NCBI GenBank assembly: GCA_030248225.1
Contig: JASANE010000080.1
Coordinates: 1-64,000 of the forward strand
Reading direction: 5' to 3'
DNA from: Trileptium ribeirensis
Taxonomy: Eukaryota > Nematoda > Enoplea > Enoplida > Thoracostomopsidae
DNA: 64,000 bases
Shown: positions 1 to 11,050 of the stretch, piece by piece
Layout: each line of letters starts with the position of its first letter
Numbering within the stretch: position 1 is the first letter of the stretch
The notes under the pieces: model-generated
What the model was told of the DNA's origin: nothing
Database searches by the model: none
The model's input: the letters and a program-made list of their open reading frames with translations, nothing else
Made by a program: the position numbers and the translations under genes

Positions 1-1061
1 TTAAATAAGTCGAAATGTCGGGCTCATCAAATGTTCAAAATGTCGCAGTAATCGACATCAGTTTTTCGAATTTTTTGATAGGACAAACGGACAACAGTAC
101 TAACTTCGCAATATCGAAAATTATATCAATTTAGCACGTAAACATCAAAGTGTTAAAAATCCAATTAGCGGGCGGCGACAGAATAGATTTCTTTACACTA
201 TTAATAATATTAAATGATTCGCAATAGCTATCCTGTTTATAATCATTACCGCCACGCGGTGCGACTTTTAGTTCTAATTTTCGTTAGACGCAACTTAGCC
301 CAAACTTTTTATTTGACATGATCCCCATTTTGGGTTTGATCAAAGCCTTAGTTTCGTTTTCGGCCGACGCTTAGGTGGGCTTCAACCCCACCATCATCTT
401 GGCTTTAGCTCTATAACCTCATATTTACTATTTTTGTTAAATCCCACTCAAGCTAAAGTATATACTATCCGGGACATGAACACCATGCCTTATGGAATCA
501 AGGCAGCATTGTATATCCGCTATACAAAGACCAGCTTTAAACGGTTGAAAATTAGTGATGCTATTTGAACCAGCCAATTGACGTTTCACTAGTAGTTGGC
601 GTGATCTCAAAAGCTCAACGTGTAGTATGGCGTTGACGCTTCTCATTGATTAGCTTCACCGAATCTGCATCTCGGCTTTTCAATCCCCATTTTCAGTTTA
701 GCAGGACTTTCAGTATCGCATTTGTATAGATCGTCAATTTAGCTGTGACCTGAATATAAGTATTTTCGTTCTTTCTCGAGAATAGCAGTTGAAAAAAAGC
801 ATAACTTTATAATGCGAAAACGTTTCCAATTAGGCCTTTAAAATTAGAACTTCTCTATCGTTTGATTTGTAAATTTGGTCTTGCATTATAAATGCCAATA
901 AAACATTGATTAAATAATAATTATGCCGTCATGGCAGTATATAATTCGTAAGTTTTGTAGTAAGTATATTCTGTGCTTGTTTTATTGTGTACCTTAAATC
1001 CCAGCAGTTTTTCAATTCAAATATTTCTATTGTGTACATAGTTGCAAAAGAACCGGCAAAG
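1..1061. other. Non-coding stretch, nothing recognised
   Basis: No open frame here has recognisable protein character, and I see no RNA gene or clear repeat. The only frame of any length (437-646, minus) has no recognisable motif. Confidence 0.5.
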
Positions 1062-3190
1062 TGTTTTATGCTATAGATTTTCGCTACACCTCAACTGGCA
1101 ACCACACCGTTCCCCGACCGCCGAAACTTTCTACCACCTTAAGCCGGCGGATTAAAACACCTATCCTGTATGCATAAATTTTGGCTACAGCTCACCTGGC
1201 AACCACACAGTTCCCCGACCGCCGAAACTTTCTACCACCTTAAGCCGGCGACTTAAACACCTATCCTGTATGCATAAATTTTGGCTACACCTCGCCTGGC
1301 AACCACACAGTTCCCCGACCGCCGGAACTTTCTACCTTAAGCCGGCGGACTTAAACACCTATCCTGTATGCATAAATTTTGGCTACACCTCGCCTGGCAA
1401 CCACACAGTTCCCCGACCGCCGGAACTTTCTACCTTAAGCCAGCGGACTTAAACACCTATCCTGTATGCATAAATTTTGGCTACCGCTCACCTGGCAACC
1501 ACACAGTTCCCCGACCGCCGAAACTTTCTACCACCTTAAGCCGGCGGACTTAAACAACTATCCTGTATGCATAAATTTTGGCTACACCTCACCTGGCAAC
1601 CACACAGTTCCCCGACCGCCGAAACTTTCTACCACCTTAAGCCGGCGGACTTAAACACCTATCCTGTATGCATAAATTTTGGCTACACCTCGCCTGGCAA
1701 CCACACAGTTCCCCGACCGCCGGAACTTTCTACCTTAAGCCGGCGGACTTAAACACCTATCCTGTATGCATAAATTTTGGCTACACCTCACCTGGCAACC
1801 ACACAGTTCCCCGACCGCCGAAACTATCTACCACCTTAAGCCGGCGGACTTAAACACCTATCCTGTATGCATAAATTTTGGCTACACCTCACCTGGCAAC
1901 CACACAGCATCCCGACCGCCGAAACTTTCCACCACCTTAAGCCGGCGGACTTAATCACCTATCCTGTATGCATAAATTTTGGCTACTCCTCACCTGGCAA
2001 CCACACAGTTCCCCGACCGCCGGAACTTTCTACCTTAAGCCGGCGGACTTAAACACCTATCCTGTATGCATAAATTTTGGCTACACCTCACCTGGCAACC
2101 ACACAGTTCCCCGACCGCCGAAACTTTCTACCACCTTAAGCCGGCGGACTTAAACACCTATCCTGTATGCATAAATTTTGTCTACACCTCACCTAGCAAC
2201 CACACAGTTCCCCGACCGCCGAAACTTTCTTACCATCTTAAGCCGGCGGACTTAAACACCTATCCTGTATGCATAAATTTTGGCTACACCTCACCTGGCA
2301 ACCACACAGTTCCCCGACCGCCGGAACTTTCTACAACCTTAAGCAGTCGTAATTAAACACCTATCATGAATGCATAAATTTTGGCTACACCTCACCTGGC
2401 AACCACACAGTTTCCCGACCGCCGAAACTTTCTACCACCTTAAGCCGGCGGACTTAAACACCTATCCTGTATGCATAAATTTTGGCTACACCTCACCTGG
2501 CAACCACACGGTTCCCCGACCGCGAAACTTTCTACCACCTTAAGCCGGCGGACTTAAACACCTATCCTGTATGCATAAATTTTGGCTACACCTCACCTGG
2601 CAACCACACAGTTCCCCGACCGCCGAAACCTTTTTTTTCTACCACCTTAAGCCGGCGGACTTAAACACCTATCCTGTATGCATAAATTTTGGCTACACCT
2701 CACCTGGCAACCACACAGTTTCCCGACCGCCGAAACTTTCTACCACCTTAAGCCGGCGGACTTAAACACCTATCCTGTATGCATAAATTTTGGCTACACC
2801 TCACCTGGCAACCACACAGTTCCCCGACCTCCGAAACTTTCTACCACCTTAAGCCGGCGGACTTAAACACCTATCCTGTATGCATAAATTTTGGCTACAC
2901 CTCACCTGGCAACCACACAGTTCCCCGACCGCCGGAACTTTCTACCACCTTAAGCCGGCGGACTTAAACACCTATCCTGTATGCATAAATTTTGGCTACA
3001 CCTCACCTGGCAACCACACAGTTCCCCGACCTCCGAAACCTTCTACCACCTTAAGCCGGCGGACTTAAACACCTATCCTGTATGCATAAATTTTGGCTAC
3101 ACCTCACCTGGCAACCACACAGTTCCCCGACCGCCGGAACTTTCTACCACCTTAAGCCGGCGGATTTTAAACACATCCTGTGTGCATATA
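1062..3190. repeat. Tandem satellite array, 98/101-bp unit, about 21 copies
   Basis: A unit containing ATGCATAAATTTTGGCTAC, CACCTGGCAACCACACAG and a CCGACCGCCG...CTTAAGCCGGCGG segment repeats about 21 times. The first and last copies are degenerate. Two length classes are interspersed: 101 bp with TCTACCACCTTAAG and 98 bp with TCTACCTTAAG; the short ones mostly carry CCGGAACT and the long ones CCGAAACT. Successive spacings from 1270 run 98, 98, 101, 101, 98, 101, 101, 98, suggesting a partial higher-order pattern. Each unit can fold a hairpin pairing CCGCCG(G) with (C)CGGCGG. One copy near 2630 has a T-tract insertion. Unit lengths are not multiples of three, so the roughly 60-residue frames that recur are not genes. 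Confidence 0.95.
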
Positions 3191-5339
3191 ACATTTTTAT
3201 CCATCCGACAAGTCATGACTCAAGACGCGGTTAACCCTGACAAGTGGTGGCACTTTATCTACGTTTAGGCTCCCTGCATTCGCCAATTCAAGTCAAATGT
3301 ATATATTTTATAATCAGTTGTATAGGTCTTACGTTTAGCAACAGATTCACGACTAACTAGTAAATCTATCGAGATTGCAGAGCCTAGTGAAGCATACAAA
3401 ACTAACACAGGCAATAAGTTTCACATGCCCAAAAACACCCAGTGCACGCTATCAGCCTCCCAGGACCCCACAATAAAATTAGAAATGTACCATGTCCTAC
3501 TCGAAGAACCATTCCACCGTACCTCAAACCCCATAACTCTAGAACGGGAGTCTTAATCTAAAAAACCAAAAAGAAGCATCGTCATTTATCATTTTACTAT
3601 AAATAAAACCAACCAGAGAAAAATGCGAAAGTTAAGATAAAAATAACTTTACGTCCATGAAGGGTAATAAAATAGGGTAAAAACTCTCATTTTGACTTCT
3701 GAACCCGGAAACTGACCTCAAATCAAAAAATGCTTGGGTATCTACACGGTAAACCGACTATGCCGGTTCGAATCTATGCCAAGACTATGGAAATCGGCTA
3801 TGTCGTTTCCTAGTTATATCCGATCACACACACAGCCGGAATTTAAAAGATTTTACAACTGAAACACATAATTTCCACTACGTTACACTATGCTTTGACA
3901 ATAATTCGTTAGCCCGTTTATATTTTATCTAATACAACAAGTGTTGTAGCATAAAGCATGGCGTAAAACTACATGTGTAGTTGTAGCATAGCCAACATGC
4001 GTTCAAAGATTTGTACGCACCGTTGTATCGAGTTCGAACGATTTTGAGACCACGAGTTTGAACGAGTAAAAATATAGCAACCGCACATTAAAATCTTTGA
4101 TCTCAAGACTGGTTATGCTACGACAAACATGTGATATAGCTGACAGTAGCTGTGTGTTCAGACATTTAAATGCGCTGCTCTAACTATATAAACTGTGTTA
4201 CAATAATTGTTAGTAGTAACACAGCTTTCTTTGTAATTAGAAATTTGCATACACGGCTAAGCTTACTGAGGTACAAAGCGGTATTATTAACTCGTTTGAA
4301 CACCACGTTCCGACCGTACGTACCATTCATCTAAGTGTACAGCAAGCGGACATAAGAATGTTAGTCACTCAATATTGTTGTACACAGTGATAGTATATAT
4401 TTGCTACGAGGGACGTCCTAAGCTCGCCAGAAGTGCAGGAGAAGGAGGGGCGGCGAAAATAGAGGGGTCCGGTATTTAAAGTCATCGTTAATATAAGTCC
4501 GTCTTTTAATATTTTCATGTTTGAATGTAAAAAGTGGGAGCAACTGTCGGTCCCTCCCCGTGTAATACTCTTGCGACGCTCCTGGCTGTTACACATTTTG
4601 TCCTGCACATAATTTCTAAATTATTGTCTGAAGATATAGCAAAATTTAATAGCTAATGCTTATTTTTTGAGCGCTACAAACGTATTGATTTGCTAAAACT
4701 GCTTGATATTTACCTACAATAATTGTTAATGAATTTGTAAATATATATATATTAAATTTAATCAAAAACCTCTATAAGACTAAATATATTTGCATTCATT
4801 GCGATCGAACTGTGACCGAGTTTCAGGTTTAACGCATCAGAAAAGTTTTTCGTCGGATGTTGGCGACGGAAGCAGTAGTTGTAGCGCTGGCACCACCGGC
4901 AACAATCTCGAATCCCTGGCCCCAGTGCTGTCGTTCCTTTTCTCGGCGGTTCACACCCGGATCTAACATCAAATCTCTTAACTCCGTCCGACATCACAAA
5001 ACCCGGCTGAATTTTCAGATTCGTAAGTTAAAGTAGATGGAAATTTGTTTATTTAATACAAGTTTCAAGGATTATTGCACTCAGAGAGGGCCAAAATTTG
5101 TATCGAAAATTATGACTGTGTAGACAGCTGCACATATGTTACTGCTTGTAAAGGATATTGTTTATGGCTGTCTTTGCCACATTTAGCGGCAACTGTTAAT
5201 TGCTCTGCGGCCGTCGCAAGAGTTTGGCCGAATAATCAAATACCTTAAATCGAATGGGGAGGCACAATTTTACAATTTTTTAGGGTAACACCCAAAATTA
5301 TATGACCGAATTTGACATATTAGTAGTCATTCAATGTTC
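3191..5339. other. Non-coding stretch, nothing recognised
   Basis: Low-complexity AT-rich DNA with only short unsupported frames. No splice-bounded exon, RNA gene or repeat was recognised. Confidence 0.45.
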
Positions 5340-6615
5340 AGGCCGGAAAACATAGTAACGAGTCAAACTTCATGCACGCGCAGCTCAATAGAGCGTTGAG
5401 GAATGTTATTTCAATGGTAGCACACCGAACTCGTGACTTAGACACTCGATTGTATGATCAGGCTCGAAAACGTATCAACTAGTCAAACTTCTTGCACGTG
5501 CAGCTCAGTAGAGCGTTGAGGAATGTTATTTCAATGGCAGCACACCGAACTCGTGACTTAGACACTCGATTGTATGTTCAGGCTCGAAAACATAGCAACG
5601 AGTCGATCTTCTTGCACACGCAGCTCAATAGAGTGTTGAGGAATGTTATTTCAATGGTAGCACACCGAACTCGTGACTTAGATGCTCGACTGTATGGTCA
5701 GGCTCCAGGCTCAAAAAGGTAGCAACGAGTCAATCTTCTTGCGCACGCAGCTCAGTAGAGCGTTGAGGAATGTTATTTCAATGGTAGCACACCGAACTCG
5801 TGAGTTAGACGCTCCACTGTATGTTCCGGCTCGAAAACATAGCAACGAGTCGATCTTCTTGCACACGCAGCTCAATAGAGTGTGGAGGAATGTTATTTAA
5901 ATGGTAGCACACAGAACGCGTGACTTAGATGCTCGACTGTATGATCAGGCTCCAGGCTCAAAAACGTAGAAACGAGTCAATCTTCTTGCACACGCAGATC
6001 AATAGAGTGTTGAGGAATGTTATTTCAATAGTAGCACACCGAACTCGTGACTTAGATGCTCGACTGTATGGTCAGGCTCCAGGCTCAAAAACGTAGCAAA
6101 CGAGTCAATCTTCTTGCACACGCAGCTCAATAGAGGGTTGGGGAATGTTATTTATCAGTTAGCACACCGAAGTCGTGACTTTTATGCTCTACTACATGTT
6201 CAGTCTCCAGGCTCCAAAACGTAGCAACTAGTCAATGTTCTTGCACACGCAGCTCAATAGAGCGTTGGGGAATGTTATTTCAATGGTAGCACACCGAACT
6301 CGGGACTTAGATGCTCGGCTGTATGTTCAGGCTCCAGGCTAAAAAACGTAGCGACGAGTCAATCTTCTTTTGCACACGCAGCTCGATAGAGCATTCAAAA
6401 TGTTGTTTCAACGGTAGCACACCCGACTAAGTGACTTAAACACTTCGACTGTATGTAGAGGCTCGAAAACATCACACATAGATCTTCTTGCACACGCAGC
6501 TCAACAGAGTGTTGAGGAATGTTATTTAGATAGTTAGCACACCGAACTCGTGACTTAGATGCTCGACTGTATGTTTAGGCTCCAGGCTCAAAAACGTAGC
6601 AACGAGTCAATATTT
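5340..6615. repeat. Tandem array, 120/127-bp unit, about 10 copies
   Basis: The unit contains CACACGCAGCTCAATAGAG, GTTGAGGAATGTTATTTCAA, TAGCACACCGAACTCGTGAC and GCTCGACTGTATG. Two junction types occur: GGCTCGAAAACATAGC (about 120 bp) and GGCTCCAGGCTCAAAAACGTAGC (about 126-127 bp). The short type fills the left end and the long type dominates the right, with some alternation between. Copies diverge toward the right (6360-6500). Frames crossing the units are by-products of the repeat. Confidence 0.93.
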
Positions 6616-6835
6616 TCTGTTCGTTTCGTTCATATTGCTCATTTTATGTTAAAATCACTACACAGTTCAAAATTGCTTAAGGGCCATATATATTGGCACA
6701 ATTATGCAAAATTATTTCTACGTGTACTTGAGACAGTGAATGCTAATGTGTCTCGCATCAATGTTGGTATCCCGAAATAAGACCAGATGTTGTGGAATAT
6801 GTCATGGTTTCTTTTTTGTTCCGTAGGGTTGGTAA

Positions 6836-7978
6836 CAGGGAATAACCGGAACCGTTCATTTAAACCGGATCCGGAACCGGAACCTGGTCTTCCAAATTTA
6901 TATATAGTAAAACAGATGATGGAAGAAATGAAGGTATAGTGGATTTAAAATGCATTAAAAATAACTGTTACATTAAACTTAATGTATTGCGATGGTATTA
7001 TTGCCTTTCTGAAACTTTAAAGAGACTGAGGAAGCTAATAATGTTTATTTATCGATCAAATATGTCGGTTTTTGGTCATTCAGAGCAATAAATGTCTCTC
7101 ACTATACACCATTGCGTATACTGCGTCAAATCGAATGTGCTTACAAAGCTTGGAGCGTAGAATACACACTTTTGCTCTGTCTCCAATCGCCTCCCTTTAC
7201 TACACATACGTTTGTTGCATGTTCTTCTGTAGGAAAATTAAAATTATTGGTTTATATGATTCTAAGAGGAAATAATAGATAGAAGGTAATTTTCTGATCA
7301 GTGGTCAGAGACACTGTTTAGGCTAGCGTTGGACAAACAGTACCCGTCAGTTAGATCATAATGATGATAACTTTCTAATCAGAATGCTATAAATGAGACA
7401 CACTGTGATGCTGCTCGCACAGTTTCAATAAATACAGTTCTTTGCCAAGAAAGCAGTTTCTAGCTGCGTTGGAGATAACGTTAGTTTACTTCAATTTAGA
7501 CTGATTTACCAAGTTTACAAGCGCATTGGTGGGTTCTTGAAGCAATTTATGTTAGTCAAGCATACCCTAATTACTTCTGTGTAAGCCATACTCTGTTACC
7601 GAGTTGGACCGGTTTAATTCAATCGTATCCCACAGACTTCTGGATGTGTAAAATAGCTGCTACAAGCATCGACCTGGCTTTGATTTAACAAACTCCTGTA
7701 GGTTATTATGAAAAATTCCTGCTCTAATTATGTGCCCTACTTACGTTTCACACGGCAAATTGGTTAGTTAATCTTTTCTTTTGCTTGGTTGTATTGGAGC
7801 TTGATCATTGTATAATATCTATTATATATGTTTGGATTACAGGATGAAGCAAAAAACGTGGAAAATTTCAAACAAAATTTTTAAACCGGAATTCCGGTTC
7901 CGGTATGGTTTTTGCCCTTTGCCGGAATCGCAACCGGAACACGATTTTCGCCGGAACCGGAATTCCGGTTACTCTGTG
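6836..7978 (+). mobile_element. Non-autonomous hAT-type element, copy 1
   Basis: The termini are CAGGGAATAACCGGAAC on the left and, read inward, an imperfect CACAGAGTAACCGGAAT on the right. The subterminal zones are rich in CCGGAA motifs. It is flanked by an 8-bp target duplication with one mismatch, GTTGGTAA (6828-6835) and GCTGGTAA (7979-7986), as expected for hAT. The 1143-bp interior has no transposase. A 67-codon frame inside (7072-7275) is conserved in copy 2 but broken in copy 3, so it is not a supported gene. Confidence 0.9.
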
Positions 7979-8374
7979 GCTGGTAATGGTGCGTGTCCAA
8001 CTTTTTATCTTAAAATCACTTCACAGCTCAAAGCAGCAATACAAAAAGTGGTCCGTGGAGTTTGAAAATGCAAATTAAATCACGACTCAATCAAAAAAGC
8101 ATTTCCTCATCTTGTTCATTTTCTCTTCATCATCAGTCAGAGGTCACTATGCTGGCCTGTCCACAGTGGGGGGGGGGCACAAAAATATCCACTTTTACCC
8201 CCCTCCCGACCAAAAGCACATCGTAGCGTGAAATAACACCGCTGGACTTATAGGAGTTTTCCCTTAAAGACGCTAGTTTTATTACTTCAATACCATATTT
8301 GTTAATTTTTGTTTCTTACAGTAAAGTGCGGCTTCTAATCAACGCACACGAATATGTGTATAATTTATTTTCGG

Positions 8375-8640
8375 CAGGGAGTGAGCGGGGCCGAAACCAC
8401 AAACTGTGACTGCAAACTTAAAAAGGAACCAGAACCTATTCATATTAAACCATATAATACAACAAATGACGGAAGAAATAAAGGTAATGGGTATTAAAAT
8501 ATTTCAAAAATAATTTTCAGGGAAGTTAATGTTTTGCCACGCTATTTCATCTCTGAAAAGTTGGACTGAGGAAGCTAAAATGTTTTTTATCGACAGATGG
8601 CATGTTTCTGGTTTTGCCGTCCGCCACCGTGTCTATATTT
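8375..8640 (+). mobile_element. Diverged left part of the hAT-type element
   Basis: It starts with CAGGGAGTGAGCGG and follows the interior of copy 1 in order: GGAACC, a run of TATA then ACAACAAATGACGGAAGAAATAAAGG, ATTAAAAATA-like, TTTCATCTCTGAAA, GACTGAGGAAGCTAA and TTTATCGA. It is clearly more diverged than copies 1-3, and I could not place a right end or a target duplication. Confidence 0.5.
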
Positions 8641-8760
8641 TCTTCCACGACTGAATCTGTGTGTAAATTACGTAACACTGCTCATCACCGTTGAAGCGCA
8701 AACTAAGCATTGTGGATCCGTTACTCATCTCGTAGGGTTACTTTACATGCGTTTGTTATT

Positions 8761-8970
8761 GAAACGGAGCGAGCGGAGTTGCTTCCTATAGCACTGCAAG
8801 CGGCAAAGATCGTAAAATTTCTTTTTGTGTCCGTTTGCGGAGATCAGGTTTTTACTGGATAGGCGTTTCTTATAGAAACGGAGCGAGCGGAGTTTCCTGC
8901 TATAGCATTACTAGCGGTAAAATTCTGTAATTTTTTGGGTTGTGGAGATTCATTCACTGGATAGATGGAT
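8761..8970. repeat. Two direct copies of a roughly 110-bp repeat
   Basis: GAAACGGAGCGAGCGGAGTT begins copies at 8761 and 8875. Each is followed by TCCT(G)CTATAGCA, AGCGG, GTAAAAT, a G-rich segment with GGAGAT and ACTGGATAG. The GAGCGAGCGGA motif recurs elsewhere in the window, so this is a dispersed family. Confidence 0.6.
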
Positions 8971-11050
8971 TTTCACAATGTTTTTTATTTGATTAAAATT
9001 TCAGTCCATTTATACTCTTACATTAGACGCTAAACCCGTCGACTACGTCTTCCAGGTCAAAATGGGCCCCAAAATGGTCAAGAGTCACACTTTATGAAAT
9101 TTGTGTCCATTCGGGTATAGCTTATATCTGGAGATAGACACTTAATGCTCATCAAGAGCTACAACTATTCTTTACATCACTTTTGACAGGCAGTATGTTA
9201 TCGCGGAGTGGAAACGTCAAAAACATTCGTACATAAGGTTATCAAGCACCCTGAATACGATGGTATTGCCGTCGGAGAACTGTTGTTGCCGTATGGTTTC
9301 CTTTCAGGGAACATGGATCGTTTTAGGTTGTGCCGGCCTATTTTTACTAAACAGTTTTATTTTTGCTTTTATGGCAGTTATTGCGGAGTGCGAGTGTTAT
9401 ATAGCTTTTCGAGCACGCTGAACACGATGGTGGGTCATTTCACGCTACGATGACCTTTTGGTCGGGGGGAGGGGCGGTGAAACTGGATATTTTGGCCAGT
9501 AGCACATAAACGTGCAGGGAACTGGTAAAAATGTTATTTGCGCTAGGAAGCGTCATTAGTTAGCTAGTTCAAACAAAAAAATTTTTCGGCTTAACGCACG
9601 CCATAAGAGGCTGGACATCCACATAAGTCCCAAATTGACAAAAATCGTAATGACTTATTTTACGACCTCTTTTTTTCGGGTAGTGTCGTGGCTCCGTGTT
9701 CGAAGGTATGGCCAAATTCTTTTCTATGCAGGATTAGTCAGGTCTACACAACATTTTTAATTGCACGATTTTCAAATTTACTCCAATCATGGAGAGTGAC
9801 AGCTGTCGATATGGCATGAACCCCAGTTTTACCCCCCCCCCGGGGTAAATGGTCATGCCCGTTACTTATGCATGGTACATAAACGTTGTTCATATATCAT
9901 ACCTGTCCCCTGGGTGTCTTTTGAAAAAATATTAACCCAGGTGCTTGCTGTTACTTACCACAGCGCTAGGGTCAAAAGGTCGATTTTAGCACATTTGATT
10001 ATCCCCCCCCCACCGTTGCTAGTTAGGGGTATGGTGGAGTCAGTAGAAGTCAATTTGTCTGTTATGGTTCTTTCCAATCACGAAGCGAATGGTGAAACGA
10101 CCTGAGCTCTATCTCGCGCCCGACCTGTTGATCTCAAGCTTTTACCCACCCCCGACCACACTTTAACCCACCCCCGACCAACACCAAAATGTGGAAAAAT
10201 CGAACATACGATGTTATTTCGGGGAAATTTCACGCTTTTGGTTCATAATACATTGTGGCAATACATTTGGACGACATATGTCGGAAAATTGTTTTTTGAA
10301 AAAATTCTAAATTTACTCCCCCCGCCCGACCATGGTCTCAAGCATGTACACTGGCAGTTGATATGGGCTGCCATTTTGTACCCCTCATAGTGGAAATTGT
10401 GGTATAGAATATCTTACATACCGTTTTCAAGTTAACTATGCTGTTTAAACATGGTCGAATTGGCCATTTCACATTTTTACCCCCCTCCCGCCAAATTTCC
10501 CCCCCCCCCCGATTACCAGCTACTTCCGGCATTCTAACATATCTGGCAAATGGTATGTTTTGATTTTTTTTGCATAACACTTCCCCAGGCTAAACTATCG
10601 ATATAAATAGCTACCGTTTATGGCCGCTTCGTTTCCATTTAATAACCGGTATAAATCGGCACCCCCGTGTTTTAAAAGTGTTAAATTTGACCCAAGGATA
10701 GGCATAAAAAGCTTAATTTTTGATATACGGAGTTCCGCATAACGTCGTTTTGACCGCGCTGACGGGCTGCACGAGATACGATCACAAAATCGAGGCTAGA
10801 TGCAACCTGGGGCATACCTGAGGCCATTTTATGGTACCTTGCTGAGCAGCAGGGGGTGGTTTTTAAGAAGCCATAGCATAAAAACGGTTAAAAATTTACT
10901 ATAACGACCTCATATTACGGATCCTTGACGTTTTCTGGTCATAGGGTGTAAAAATGAAGATAATCTGGGCCAAAAAAGTCATTAGTCATTTTTTCTGGGG
11001 CAAAAGGACATCGTAGCGTGAAATGACCCTGGTATTGTTTCGGAGAGCTG

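Larger units (their letters stand above)
8150..11050. repeat. C-rich / G-rich dispersed repeat zone
   Basis: A module of the form TTTTACCCCCCTCCCGACCAAAAG followed by CATCGTAGCGTGAAAT recurs. It is forward near 8195-8235, inverted near 9437-9475, and the second half is forward again near 11007-11025. Shorter ACCC(N)CCCGACCA pieces lie near 10143, 10160, 10318 and 10475, and pure C runs near 9831, 10005 and 10500. This looks like repeated and inverted copies of one element family with homopolymer expansion. No coding frame is supported. Confidence 0.6.

Noticed and set aside
1270..3268. About 20 open frames of 60-96 codons beginning MHKFWLHL
   Set aside because: They are products of the 98/101-bp satellite; unit length is not a multiple of three, so each frame ends after two units.
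5492..5900. Frames of the type RALRNVISMVAHRTRDLD
   Set aside because: They repeat with the 120-bp array and have no homology or splice context.
7072..7275. 67-codon frame inside hAT copy 1, also in copy 2 (16018-16221)
   Set aside because: Conservation follows from the repeat itself; copy 3 disrupts it.
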